The position numbers and the translations under genes were made by a program. Below, piece by piece: positions 9,116 to 18,155 of a DNA stretch of 64,000 nucleotides (the first letter of the stretch is position 1; each line of letters starts with the position of its first letter). Source of the DNA: SABI01 sp028532915. GTDB lineage: Bacteria > Spirochaetota > Spirochaetia > Sphaerochaetales > Sphaerochaetaceae. A model generated the notes under the pieces. The model saw only the letters and a list, made by a program, of their open reading frames with translations. It searched no databases and was not told the origin of the DNA. The stretch lies in assembly GCA_963677225.1 (NCBI GenBank), contig OY781923.1, forward strand, positions 1,798,001 through 1,862,000, in the 5' to 3' direction.

Positions 9116-10054
9116 ATGAATCTTTTTCTCACCTCATTTCTCGTTGTTTTTCCCCTTGCTTTGAAATTGGGGCTCGGCTTCTTTCTCAGAAAAGTGCGTA
9201 TCATCTCCAGTCAGTCGTTCAAGGAGTTCAACAAGCTCACATTTATCCTTTTTCTGCCTATACTGCTGTTCAACAACATCTACCGGGGTGATATACAAAA
9301 TGATTTCAAAGGGGATCTCATCATCTTTTCGTTGATCTCGATCTCTCTCATATTCTTCCTTCTTATGTTCATCATTCCGCGTATCGAAAAGGCTAACCCG
9401 AAAAGAGGTGTACTGATCCAGGCCGTTACGAGGAGTAACTTCATTCTCTTCGGTATTCCAGTCGCTCAGGCATTGTATGGAAAGGAAGCTCTTGGACAGG
9501 CGAGTATAATGGTGAGTGTAGCTGTCCCTCTTATGAACACTCTTTCTGTCATCGCACTTCAAACCTTCAACGGGAAAAAGGTGAAACTGACGAAAATTCT
9601 GATAGAGATCGCAAAGACCCCGATCATCATCGCCGCTTTTTCGGCCTATGTCCTTGCACTCACAGGGATCAGACTTCCTGAATTCATCGAACAGTTCATC
9701 GCAGAACTCGCATCGATCGCTACACCGATCGCACTTATCATCCTGGGAGGGTCTGTCACATTCCAGCATCTGTCTTCCCACCGGCGGCAGCTGCTGATCG
9801 GTATGAGCGCAAAACTGGTCATCGTACCGCTTCTGGGCGTGACTGGAGCGATTCTCATGGGATTCAGAAACGAAAGCCTCGTGATATTGATGGCACTGTT
9901 CTCCTCACCTACCGCTGTCTCTTCCTATGCGATGGCGACACAGATGGGAGGGGACTCGGATCTGGCGGGACTTCTGGTCGTATTCACGACCTTCACCAGC
10001 ATTATCACGATATTTTTCATTACGTTTGCACTACTGGCGATGCACCTGATCTGA
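9116..10054 (+). CDS. AEC (auxin efflux carrier) family transporter
   Basis: An inner-membrane protein of 312 residues with about ten hydrophobic segments, organised as two five-helix halves. AEC-family signs are LALKLGLGFFLRK at the N-terminus, FLPILLFNNI, the QAVTRSNFILFGIPVAQALYG loop, IALIILGGSVTF and the terminal SSPTAVSSYAMATQMGGD segment. Family members move carboxylates such as malate or small hydrophobic acids; the substrate here is unknown. It follows mtnA after 9 bases, so it is probably in the mtaD-mtnA operon and could export a product of that pathway. Confidence 0.85.
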   Translation: MNLFLTSFLVVFPLALKLGLGFFLRKVRIISSQSFKEFNKLTFILFLPILLFNNIYRGDIQNDFKGDLIIFSLISISLIFFLLMFIIPRIEKANPKRGVLIQAVTRSNFILFGIPVAQALYGKEALGQASIMVSVAVPLMNTLSVIALQTFNGKKVKLTKILIEIAKTPIIIAAFSAYVLALTGIRLPEFIEQFIAELASIATPIALIILGGSVTFQHLSSHRRQLLIGMSAKLVIVPLLGVTGAILMGFRNESLVILMALFSSPTAVSSYAMATQMGGDSDLAGLLVVFTTFTSIITIFFITFALLAMHLI

Positions 10055-10068
10055 TAAAGGCCGACGTA

Positions 10069-10097
10069 TTTACAATTCACCCGTTTTTACCTAAAAT
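10069..10097 (+). promoter_or_regulatory. Promoter of gdhA
   Basis: A -35 box TTTACA (10069-10074), a 17-base spacer and a -10 box TAAAAT (10092-10097), 38 bases before the gdhA start. Confidence 0.65.
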
Positions 10098-10135
10098 CAT
10101 ACTGTATTCCAACTCATACTTTAGGAGAAATTCCA

Positions 10136-11497
10136 ATGAAATGTGCTACTCAGACTATCTATGCCATGATGAAACAGAAAGACCCGTATCAGGTGGAATT
10201 TCATCAGGCAGTTGAGGAATTTCTGCTCTCGATCGACAAAATCATCGAGGACCTTCCCCATATCACCTACCATAAAGTAATAGAAAGGATGATCGAACCC
10301 GAAAGGGCTATCATTTTTCGGGTTCCCTGGATCGATGACGAGGGAGTTGTGCAGATAAACAGGGGCTACAGGGTCCAGATGAACAGCGCCCTCGGTCCAT
10401 ACAAAGGTGGACTTAGATTCCATCCGTCCGTCAATCTGTCCATCATCAAATTCCTGGCATTCGAACAAACATTCAAAAACAGCCTCACCGGACTATCTCT
10501 AGGCGGAGGCAAAGGCGGCAGTGACTTCGACGTCAAAGGCAAAAGTGACGGAGAAGTGATGCGTTTTGCCCAGAGTTTCATGACAGAGCTCAGCCGTCAC
10601 ATCGGAGCGGATACAGATGTTCCTGCAGGCGACATCGGAGTCGGCTCAAGGGAGATCGGATATCTGTTCGGACAGTATAAACGGCTTCGTAATGAATTTT
10701 CCGGCACCCTTACCGGAAAAAATCCTCTCTGGGGAGGCTCCTATATCAGACCGGAAGCGACAGGATACGGTCTTGTCTATCTTGCCGCATCGATACTCGA
10801 GGACCATCACGAGACACTGGAAAACAAGCGGTGTATCGTCAGCGGTTCCGGCAACGTGGCCCAGTACACCGTCGAGAAACTGCTGCATCTGAAAGCTGTC
10901 CCTGTTACACTGAGCGATTCGACCGGCTGCATCATAGACAATGACGGCTTCGATGCTGAGAAACTCGAATTCGTAAAAGAACTGAAGAATATCCGAAGAG
11001 GACGCATCAGCGCATACACAGAGAAATATCCTAATGCGACCTACATACCTGCGAACGGCCTAAGGGGCTCAAACCCGATCTGGGAAGTAGAAGCTGACTG
11101 TGCCTTCCCCTGTGCGACGCAGAACGAGATCAATGCCGCTGATGCACAGCATCTCGCAGATAATAAAGTCATCCTGGTTGCCGAAGGAGCAAATATGCCC
11201 ACGACACTGGAAGCTGTCGATATTCTTCAGCATAACAGGATCCATTATGCCCCGGCAAAGGCTGCCAACGCGGGAGGAGTCGCTGTAAGCGGTCTCGAGA
11301 TGGCTCAAAACAGTTCAAGAATACAATGGAGTCCAAAAGAGGTGGACATAAAACTGCTGCAGCTCATGAAAGGGATCTACAGGGAAATTTCCACTACCGC
11401 ACAACGATACAGTACGAAGGAAAATCTTGTTGACGGTGCAAATATCGCAGGGTTTTTGAGAGTCGCTTCAGCTATGATCGATCAGGGATACGTGTAA
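10136..11497 (+). CDS. gdhA: NADP-dependent glutamate dehydrogenase
   Basis: Makes glutamate from 2-oxoglutarate and ammonium, the main ammonium-assimilating step here. At 453 residues it matches the hexameric small type (about 450). It has GPYKGGLRFHPSVN (substrate Lys at about residue 91), GGGKGGSDFD (catalytic Lys at about 126), PAGDIGVGSREIGYLFG and the C-terminal KAANAGGVAVSGLEMAQN. NADP use is inferred from similarity to the biosynthetic form, not from a decisive residue. It has its own promoter and a good site TTAGGAG. Its last 16 bases overlap the convergent ABC ATPase gene. Confidence 0.94.
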   Translation: MKCATQTIYAMMKQKDPYQVEFHQAVEEFLLSIDKIIEDLPHITYHKVIERMIEPERAIIFRVPWIDDEGVVQINRGYRVQMNSALGPYKGGLRFHPSVNLSIIKFLAFEQTFKNSLTGLSLGGGKGGSDFDVKGKSDGEVMRFAQSFMTELSRHIGADTDVPAGDIGVGSREIGYLFGQYKRLRNEFSGTLTGKNPLWGGSYIRPEATGYGLVYLAASILEDHHETLENKRCIVSGSGNVAQYTVEKLLHLKAVPVTLSDSTGCIIDNDGFDAEKLEFVKELKNIRRGRISAYTEKYPNATYIPANGLRGSNPIWEVEADCAFPCATQNEINAADAQHLADNKVILVAEGANMPTTLEAVDILQHNRIHYAPAKAANAGGVAVSGLEMAQNSSRIQWSPKEVDIKLLQLMKGIYREISTTAQRYSTKENLVDGANIAGFLRVASAMIDQGYV

Positions 11498-12201
11498 AAG
11501 CTCGTGAGATGGGAGAGAAGAGCCGGATCTTTCAGGCTTCTTTTCTCCCTTGGAATATCGATGGGAAATGAATGAGTTATTCTCATAGGACGTTTCGACA
11601 GTTTTACCACTTTATCGGCAAGCATCAGAGCCTCTCCGATATCATGGGTGACGAACAATGTGGTTCTTCTGTCCTTCTCATACAGCTTCGAGAACGAGGA
11701 AACCAGTGACCATCTCAGTGAGGCATCCAGGGATTGAAACGGTTCATCAAGGAGCATCAGAGGTGCCGGATAGGCAAATGAACGGGCTATGGCCACCCGC
11801 TGCCTCATCCCCCCCGACAACTCGGCGGGAGTGAGCGTACAATACTCGTCCAGCTCCACAAGCGTCAAAAATTCCATCGCCCTCCTCTTTCGGTCCTTCT
11901 CATTGTCGATGAACGGACGCAGCACTATCGTGATATTCTTCAAAATCGATAACCACGGCAGAAGACGAGGTTCCTGAAACAGGTAACTGACATTGCCTTC
12001 TTCAGAGCTTTCTGTGGCGATGTTCCCGCTGTCATACCTTTCAAGACCGCCGAGAATTCTCAGCAGTGTAGTCTTTCCGCATCCCGACGGACCGACCAGA
12101 GCCGCGATCGATCCAGGTTCGACGGTCAGAGAAAAATCGTTAAGGACCTCTACTGTCTTACCGTTGACGGGAAAACTCTTGCATATGCAATCAATGGTCA
12201 T
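11482..12201 (-). CDS. ABC transporter ATP-binding protein (SsuB/TauB/ThiZ-like)
   Basis: Energises import by the neighbouring permease. From ATG 12201 the product has 239 residues with Walker A GPSGCGKTT (about 36-44), the Q-loop in FQEPRLLPW, the signature LSGGMRQRVAIARS, Walker B LMLLDEPF and the switch His in VTHDIGEA. ATG 12201 is chosen over the frame start at 12276, because GGAGG lies seven bases upstream and the protein then begins like its family (MTIDCICKSF). It overlaps the permease gene by 11 bases. The SsuB/TauB/ThiZ group imports sulfonates, taurine or pyrimidine precursors; the substrate cannot be assigned. Confidence 0.9.
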   Translation of the reverse strand: MTIDCICKSFPVNGKTVEVLNDFSLTVEPGSIAALVGPSGCGKTTLLRILGGLERYDSGNIATESSEEGNVSYLFQEPRLLPWLSILKNITIVLRPFIDNEKDRKRRAMEFLTLVELDEYCTLTPAELSGGMRQRVAIARSFAYPAPLMLLDEPFQSLDASLRWSLVSSFSKLYEKDRRTTLFVTHDIGEALMLADKVVKLSKRPMRITHSFPIDIPREKRSLKDPALLSHLTSFYTYP

Positions 12202-12991
12202 CAGTATCCTCCGCCAGCTGTTCATCTTCTGCTTTATGCTTTCTATATGATGTCGTGCGGTCCAGCAGGAAGGCAAAGACCGAATCCGATAGAGCTGTCA
12301 GCAGAATTGCGATGATCGTCCACGAAAGGACGGTTGCTGTCTCCAGATTGATCTGAGCAAACTGCATCTGCGAACCTACTCCGTATTTAGGAACAGTGAG
12401 AACTTCCGCTGCTATCACAACCTTCCAGATCATAGAGAGGGTACTCTTTGCTCCGCTGATGAGAAACGGACTCATGGACGGCAATAAGAAGTGAAAGAAT
12501 TTTGTGGAAAAAGAGAGGCCGTAGACCTTCGTCATCTCTGACAATTCTTTTGAAATATTGTGAACACCGCTTTCGACCTGAATGAACATGACTGGAAATG
12601 CCATGAGAAATGCGCTGAAGATCGGAACGGTACCGCTGGTGAACCAGATGAAGGCAAGGAGGATGACAGCCATCACAGGCGTTGCCTTGCTGATGAGAAG
12701 CAGAGGTGTAAGAAAAGCCTTTACAGAAGGATAGAATCCGCTGAGAAGGCCGAAGACTGTTGCCGATACCGATATGATGAGAAAGCTTTCAAGGCCTCTG
12801 ACCACCGTCACCAGAAGGTTGCGGCCAAACGTCTCAGAACTTACGACATCGATGAATGAGAAAAACGTCGTCACCGGCGAAGGAATGATGATCGGGATGG
12901 CCATGACTTTTGCCACCGTCGACCAGACGAGCAGCAAAAGTATGACCGAAAGGAGAACTATCCCCTTATTTTTCCAGGTAGAATTGTTCAT
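12191..12991 (-). CDS. ABC transporter permease (SsuC/TauC/ThiX-like)
   Basis: The membrane subunit of the importer, 266 residues with about six helices. It begins with a hydrophobic segment at about 9-30 and the family-typical IIIPSPVTTFFSF that follows. The coupling EAA-like loop is around LSEMTKVYGLSFSTKFFHFLLPSMSPFLISG. ATG 12991 is preferred, with a GGTGGA site about ten bases upstream; a GTG at 13006 would add five residues. It overlaps the binding-protein gene by 26 bases and the ATPase gene by 11, so the three are translated together. Confidence 0.88.
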   Translation of the reverse strand: MNNSTWKNKGIVLLSVILLLLVWSTVAKVMAIPIIIPSPVTTFFSFIDVVSSETFGRNLLVTVVRGLESFLIISVSATVFGLLSGFYPSVKAFLTPLLLISKATPVMAVILLAFIWFTSGTVPIFSAFLMAFPVMFIQVESGVHNISKELSEMTKVYGLSFSTKFFHFLLPSMSPFLISGAKSTLSMIWKVVIAAEVLTVPKYGVGSQMQFAQINLETATVLSWTIIAILLTALSDSVFAFLLDRTTSYRKHKAEDEQLAEDTDDH

Positions 12992-13967
12992 CCGGAATCG
13001 ATCCACCTATAGATTCGTAATCGAATCCCTGCAGAATACTGAAATACATATCGAGTCGCTCTAGAGCATCCTCTCCTGTGATATAAACCAGATTGCAGTA
13101 TGGAATGGACGGCTCGGCGAGTGCTGCGGTGAGAATCTGCAGCTCCTCGATCTTCGAAGCCGCTTCAGCGGGATTGCCGTTGACCCATTCAATGCTCTGT
13201 TCAACCTTCTCAAGAGCCGCAGTCAGCTGTTCGGGGTGTTCCTGCGCGAATGCATCCGAGACGACAAGAACCGTTATAGGATAATTCTCCACTCCCGTGA
13301 GAGCCTGCCAGATGTTCTGGTAGTCAAGCAGAATGATCGTATCCGGCTGTTTGGTCTTCGCCATCGTCAGAAAGGGTTCAGGAAGAACGATGAGGTCTTT
13401 CTTCCCGGCGATGAAAAGCTGAGTCAGCTGTGCGGCAGAAGCTACTGAATAATCAAGTGAGATGAAATCTGTGGTATCATAGCCGAATGCGCTGAAATAG
13501 ATCTGTGTCAGCTGGTCGGGAGTCGCTCCCTGTCCGGGCACTGTGACGGTTCTGCCTCTGAGATCCTCGAAGGTCTCTATCGAAGGATCGGTCGTGATGA
13601 ACTGGAGCATCCCTTCACCGGTGATGGCTGCCAGACGGATTCCGACACCTTTATTGTACAGTTTCGCCGCCACATTAGTGGGAAGTGCCGCCATATCGAG
13701 TTCTCCGTTGGAGAGTTTTGCGATCACCTCGTTAGGAGAGGAATAGACTCCGAGTTCGATCCTGGTAAGATCATTAATCTCGCCGTTTTCCATTGCGATT
13801 CCCGCTGCCGAGAATCCGCTGGGGCCTTTCATCACGCCCATGTTGATCGTTACCCGGTCTCTCTCATCCTGAGCCTCTTTTACCGCCTGGGAAAAGATGG
13901 AGAAAAGGAGGATTGAGCTGATAAGAATGGTTACGATTGCCCTCTTATATGTGATTCTTTTGTTCAT
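12966..13967 (-). CDS. ABC transporter substrate-binding protein (NMT1/SsuA-like)
   Basis: The extracytoplasmic receptor of the importer, 333 residues. An N-terminal signal sequence (basic MNKRITYKR, then a hydrophobic core to about residue 26) lacks a lipobox Cys, so secretion with a retained anchor or signal peptidase I cleavage is likely. The mature part has the NMT1/THI5 fold pattern: GVMKGPSGFSAAGIAMENG, ALPTNVAAKLYNKG, TFEDLRGRTVTVPGQGATPD and DLIVLPEPFLTMA. GGAGAG lies five bases before the ATG. The gene starts 44 bases after tyrS with no terminator seen, so it may be co-transcribed with the synthetase genes. Substrate unknown. Confidence 0.82.
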   Translation of the reverse strand: MNKRITYKRAIVTILISSILLFSIFSQAVKEAQDERDRVTINMGVMKGPSGFSAAGIAMENGEINDLTRIELGVYSSPNEVIAKLSNGELDMAALPTNVAAKLYNKGVGIRLAAITGEGMLQFITTDPSIETFEDLRGRTVTVPGQGATPDQLTQIYFSAFGYDTTDFISLDYSVASAAQLTQLFIAGKKDLIVLPEPFLTMAKTKQPDTIILLDYQNIWQALTGVENYPITVLVVSDAFAQEHPEQLTAALEKVEQSIEWVNGNPAEAASKIEELQILTAALAEPSIPYCNLVYITGEDALERLDMYFSILQGFDYESIGGSIPDEQFYLEK

Positions 13968-14011
13968 AAAAACTCTCCAATGACCTTTTTGGAAGGAAGG
14001 TCTCCTTATAT

Positions 14012-15265
14012 CTATTGTTCAACGATTACCTTGAAGTAACGTTTCTTTCCCGCTTTGAGAAGCAGGATATTCTCCTGATCAAGCCAGGATGTGTCTATCA
14101 CGGCTTTTACATCCGTGATTTTCTTGTCCTGAACCGAAGCCCCGTTTTGAGAAATGAGTCTTCTTGCATCACTTTTGGTCGCACATAGATCGGTCATCGC
14201 AAACAGTTCGATGGCGGGAACCCCCATCTCAAGGGTGCTGTATGGTACTGTTATCGAGGGTATTCCTTCCGTAGACATCTTACCTGCCGAACCGAACATC
14301 GACTTGGCCGCCTTCAGAGCCTTGTCAGCTTCCTCTTTACCATGAATGATCTTCGTCTGCTCGTAGGCGAGGCGTTCTTTCGCTTCGTTGATGTTACGCT
14401 TCGGATCATCGTACTCACCGATCTCTTCAAGGGAGAGAAATGTGAACAGTTTCATGAATCTTATTACATCCTCGTCATTCACGTTCCTCCAATACTGGAA
14501 GAAATCATAAGGCGAGAAGAGTTCAGGATCCAGAAACACTGCGCCTTTTTCGCTCTTTCCCATCTTCTGTCCGTCACTGCGTGTGATGAGGCTGAAGGTC
14601 AGACCATAGCTTTCACTTCCTTCGATCTTTCTGATCAGCTCGATTCCGCTTACGATATTGCCCCACTGATCGTCGCCGCCGATCTGTAAAACCGCATTGT
14701 GTTCGCGAAAGAGCGTGAGAAAGTCGTATGACTGCAGCAGCTGATAATTGAACTCGATGAAACTGAGACCCCGTTCCAGCCTCTGTTTGTAGCTTTCGAA
14801 CGTGAGCATCCGGTTGACCGAAAAGTGCTTTCCGATATCCCGGAGAAACTCTATGTAGTTGAGACCTCCGAGCCAGTCGTAGTTGTTGAGCATGACCGCA
14901 TGTCCCCGTCCCGGATCATTATGGTCGGAAAAATCGACGACAGTTCCCAGCTGCTGCTTCAATGCGGAACTGTTCTCTTTGATCTGTTCCACAGTGAGCA
15001 TCTTTCTCATCTCGGTCTTTCCTGAAGGGTCTCCGATGAGACTGGTACCTCCGCCGACCAGGGCGATGGGATTATGACCGTGTTCCTGAAGATGGTGCAT
15101 TGCGAAGAAAGGAACCATGTGTCCGATATGGATACTCTTCCCGGTCGGATCGACTCCGAGATAGAACGTCAGCTTCTCTTTGTCCATACGGTCGCTCAGT
15201 TCTTCGAAATGAGTACATTGCTTGATAAATCCTCTATCCTGTAACACCTGCAGTGCTGCGTTCAT
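14012..15265 (-). CDS. tyrS: Tyrosyl-tRNA synthetase
   Basis: Charges tRNA-Tyr. The 417-residue product has the class I motif HIGH at 46-49 (SIHIGHMVPF), KMGKS at about 235, and a C-terminal S4-like RNA-binding domain (KSDARRLISQNGASVQ). AGAGGGG precedes the ATG by six bases. It begins two bases after the stop of glyS and is the third gene of a gltX-glyS-tyrS operon. Confidence 0.97.
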   Translation of the reverse strand: MNAALQVLQDRGFIKQCTHFEELSDRMDKEKLTFYLGVDPTGKSIHIGHMVPFFAMHHLQEHGHNPIALVGGGTSLIGDPSGKTEMRKMLTVEQIKENSSALKQQLGTVVDFSDHNDPGRGHAVMLNNYDWLGGLNYIEFLRDIGKHFSVNRMLTFESYKQRLERGLSFIEFNYQLLQSYDFLTLFREHNAVLQIGGDDQWGNIVSGIELIRKIEGSESYGLTFSLITRSDGQKMGKSEKGAVFLDPELFSPYDFFQYWRNVNDEDVIRFMKLFTFLSLEEIGEYDDPKRNINEAKERLAYEQTKIIHGKEEADKALKAAKSMFGSAGKMSTEGIPSITVPYSTLEMGVPAIELFAMTDLCATKSDARRLISQNGASVQDKKITDVKAVIDTSWLDQENILLLKAGKKRYFKVIVEQ

Positions 15266-15266
15266 C

Positions 15267-16592
15267 TTATCCCCTCTTATACAGTTTCGTGGTCTTATTC
15301 AGGTGGGAGCTCAAAAGGCTGATCTGAATCCTTTCCTGCTTCATCGAATCCCGATACCGCACCGTTACGGTCTTATCTTCGAGTGTCTGGTAATCGACGG
15401 TGATACAATAAGGAGTGCCGATCTCATCCATTCTTCTATAGCGTCTGCCGATAGCTCCGCTCTGGTCGTAGAATGTGGCGAAATCTTCACGTAGTTCTTT
15501 TTCGAGTTTCTGCGCAAATTCGGCAATACCGTCCTTTTTCACGAGGGGCAGCACCGCGACGGTGACAGGGGCGATCTTCGGATGAAGATGCATCACCGTT
15601 CTCACCTCGTTTCCTTCCAGCTTCTCCTCTTCATATGCATCGGAAAGGACCATCAGGACATTTCTCGTAAGTCCGGCCGAGGTTTCCACCACGTACGGGA
15701 TATAACGTTCCTTCGTCTCCTGATCGAGATATGTGAGGTCTTTTCCGCTGAACTGCTGGTGCTGGGTAAGGTCGTAGTCTGTCCTGTTATGAACACCTTC
15801 GAGCTCCTGCCACCCCATCGGGAATCTGAATTGGATATCATATGCGTCTTTCGCATAGAAGGCCAGTTCATCCTCGCCGTGCTGATGCCACCTGAGGTTC
15901 TCACTATTTATACCCATCTTCTCATAGAAAGCCATCCGCTGTTCTTTCCAGAAATCAAACCATTTCTCATCTTCTCCTGGTTTGCAGAAGTACTGCATTT
16001 CCATCTGTTCGAATTCGCAGGATCTGAAGATGAAGTTCTTCGTGGTGATCTCGTTTCTGAAAGATTTTCCCACCTGAGCGATTCCGAAGGGTATTTTCAC
16101 TCTCGAAGACTGAACGACATTCTTGAAATCAGCATAGATGCCCTGAGCGGTTTCAGGCCTCAGATATACAACCGATGAATCGTCCTGAACAGGTCCCATA
16201 TGCGTGCTGAACATCAGATTGAAGTTCCGCGGTTCGGTGAACGAGTCTTTCGTTCCGCAGTTCGGACACGGCTTGGTCAGATCGATCTGGTCAGCGCGGA
16301 AACGACTTCTGCACTGTCTGCAGTCGACCATCGGGTCGGTGAAGTTGGAAACATGTCCGCTCGCTTCCCATACTTTCGGGTGCATCAGAATAGAGGCATC
16401 AAGACCGACGATGTTGTCATGCATCTGAGTCATTTCCTTCCACCAGAAGTCTCTGATATTGTTCTTAAGTTCAACACCGAGAGGACCATAATCCCATGCT
16501 CCGCTCAATCCTCCGTAGATCTCACTCGACTGGAAGATGAATCCTCTTCTCTTACATAACGAGACTATCTTGTCTAATGTCGTTTCAGCCAT
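15267..16592 (-). CDS. glyS: Glycyl-tRNA synthetase, single-chain dimeric type
   Basis: Charges tRNA-Gly. At 441 residues it is the eukaryote/archaeon-like alpha2 form (glyQS), not the two-chain bacterial form. It has SEIYGGLSGAWDYGPLG, a four-Cys zinc site (CRQC ... CPNC at about residues 86-112), motif 2 with SFRNEI and the anticodon-binding C-terminal domain. Its last bases and start overlap its neighbours: it begins eight bases inside gltX and ends one base before tyrS. This synthetase type is common in spirochaetes, mycoplasmas and actinobacteria. Confidence 0.96.
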   Translation of the reverse strand: MAETTLDKIVSLCKRRGFIFQSSEIYGGLSGAWDYGPLGVELKNNIRDFWWKEMTQMHDNIVGLDASILMHPKVWEASGHVSNFTDPMVDCRQCRSRFRADQIDLTKPCPNCGTKDSFTEPRNFNLMFSTHMGPVQDDSSVVYLRPETAQGIYADFKNVVQSSRVKIPFGIAQVGKSFRNEITTKNFIFRSCEFEQMEMQYFCKPGEDEKWFDFWKEQRMAFYEKMGINSENLRWHQHGEDELAFYAKDAYDIQFRFPMGWQELEGVHNRTDYDLTQHQQFSGKDLTYLDQETKERYIPYVVETSAGLTRNVLMVLSDAYEEEKLEGNEVRTVMHLHPKIAPVTVAVLPLVKKDGIAEFAQKLEKELREDFATFYDQSGAIGRRYRRMDEIGTPYCITVDYQTLEDKTVTVRYRDSMKQERIQISLLSSHLNKTTKLYKRG

Positions 16593-18069
16593 TGTTTACC
16601 TCATTTTCTATCAACATAATTGCTTTTTCTATTCTCTGCAGCGCTTTATCATACCCAAGGACCCGAATCGAATCAAATAACGGCGGCGAGACGGCAGATC
16701 CTGTGACCGCAACTCTGATAGGCATGAAAATTCCGTTCACTTTCAGTCCCATCTCTTTCGCCTTTTCGCTCAGCAGGCCTTCGATCGTCTCATCTTCTTC
16801 ATCTTCACGCCCTTCCATGATGGCGTAGGCCGCCTGTATCGCTTCGAGAGTCTGCGCCAGAGTCTGCTTTTTCGGTACGAAGAGCGTCGCATCGTCGACC
16901 TCGATATCCTCATAGAGGAATCTGACCATCTCGACCACATCGGAGAGAACTTTGAGGCGTTCTTTCACCAGGGGAATGAGCGACAGAAAACGCTGATATT
17001 CCTCAGAGGAAGGCTCTTCCGGTATGAATGAAGCTTTCTTCATGTAGGGCAGAAGAAGCTGTGCCAGCTGCTCATCACTTTTCTCTCTGATATACATGCC
17101 GTTGTACCAGTCGAGCTTCTTGTAATCGAATATTCCCGGAGCCTTGTTTATCTTCTCGAGCGAGAACAGAGAACACAGCTGTTCCTTCGTAAAGAACTCT
17201 GTCTTGTCGTCATATGACCAGCCCACCATCGAGACATAGTTCATCAGGGCCTCAGGCAGATACCCCTTTTCTCTGAAATCCTTCACGGCAGTCGAACCGT
17301 GACGCTTGCTCAATTTCTGCCCGTCTTTACCCATGACCATGGGAAGATGACAGTACATAGGAGGTTCCCAGCCGAATGCTTCATATAAAAGTATGTGGAG
17401 AGGACCTGAAGGAATCCATTCCTGAGCTCTCATGATATGGGTGATGTGCATCAGGTGATCATCGATCACATTTGCCAGATGGTAGGTGGGATATCCGTCA
17501 CTCTTGAGCAGGATTGGATCGGGACTTACATCTTTGTTCTTCCTCGTGATATCGCCCATCAGTACATCGTGGAACGTCGTCTTCCCCTCGACTGGCACTT
17601 TCAGACGGATCACATAAGGGCGCTTCTCCTTCTCGTACTGTTCAATCTGCTGTGGAGAAAGATGACTGCAGTGACGGTCATAGCCCTGCACCTTGCTTTT
17701 AGATGCGATCTGCTGCTCTCTGAGTGCATCAAGCCTTTCAGAGGTGCAGTAGCACCGATAGGCTTTACCCTTATCAACGAGCTGCTGGGCATAGGTTCTG
17801 TACAGTTCAATCCTCTCGCTCTGAATGTATGGACCGTAAGGGCCGCCCTTTTCGGGGCCTTCATCCCATTCGACATCAAGCCATGCCAAAGTGTCATACA
17901 GATCTTTTACCGATTCTTCACTCGATCTGGTCTGATCGGTATCTTCAATGCGCAGTATGAACTTTCCGTTCATTGCGCGGGCGAAAAAATAATTGAATAA
18001 TGCAGTACGAACCCCGCCAATGTGCTGATTGCCGGTCGGCGAAGGGGCGTAACGAACGCGGACTTCCAT
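16585..18069 (-). CDS. gltX: Glutamyl-tRNA synthetase
   Basis: Charges tRNA-Glu. The 494-residue class I enzyme starts MEVRVRYAPSPTGNQHIGG, where HIGG is the usual GltX form of the HIGH motif, and has the KMSKS equivalent KLSKRHG at about residue 250. SEESVKDLYDTLAWLDVEWDEGP is the typical catalytic-domain stretch. ATG 18069 is preceded by GGTGG. It is the first gene of the synthetase operon, with a promoter about 35-60 bases upstream. Confidence 0.96.
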   Translation of the reverse strand: MEVRVRYAPSPTGNQHIGGVRTALFNYFFARAMNGKFILRIEDTDQTRSSEESVKDLYDTLAWLDVEWDEGPEKGGPYGPYIQSERIELYRTYAQQLVDKGKAYRCYCTSERLDALREQQIASKSKVQGYDRHCSHLSPQQIEQYEKEKRPYVIRLKVPVEGKTTFHDVLMGDITRKNKDVSPDPILLKSDGYPTYHLANVIDDHLMHITHIMRAQEWIPSGPLHILLYEAFGWEPPMYCHLPMVMGKDGQKLSKRHGSTAVKDFREKGYLPEALMNYVSMVGWSYDDKTEFFTKEQLCSLFSLEKINKAPGIFDYKKLDWYNGMYIREKSDEQLAQLLLPYMKKASFIPEEPSSEEYQRFLSLIPLVKERLKVLSDVVEMVRFLYEDIEVDDATLFVPKKQTLAQTLEAIQAAYAIMEGREDEEDETIEGLLSEKAKEMGLKVNGIFMPIRVAVTGSAVSPPLFDSIRVLGYDKALQRIEKAIMLIENEVNNG

Positions 18070-18099
18070 AAAATACCACCTGGAGTATATGATTTTCCA

Positions 18100-18129
18100 A
18101 TAATGTTTGTTGTTACGTTTTACCGTAAA
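18100..18129 (-). promoter_or_regulatory. Promoter of the gltX-glyS-tyrS operon, with palindrome
   Basis: On the minus strand, TTTACG (18129-18124), an 18-base spacer and CATTAT (18105-18100). The -35 box is part of the palindrome TTTACCGTAAA (18119-18129), which could be an operator. Confidence 0.45.
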
Positions 18130-18155
18130 TTTGTGAAATTAGCAACAACCTCAGC

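Noticed and set aside
11511..11549. Imperfect inverted repeat GGGAGAGAAGAGCC / GGCTTCTTTTCTCCC after gdhA
   Set aside because: It falls inside the coding end of the ABC ATPase gene, has no T tail, and the arms differ by an insertion; too weak to call a terminator.
13982..14002. Inverted repeat GACCTT / AAGGTC between tyrS and the binding-protein gene
   Set aside because: Only six pairs with no T run on the minus strand; likely chance.
17990..18069. HIGG instead of HIGH in glutamyl-tRNA synthetase as an unusual motif
   Set aside because: HIGG is the standard form in GltX enzymes.
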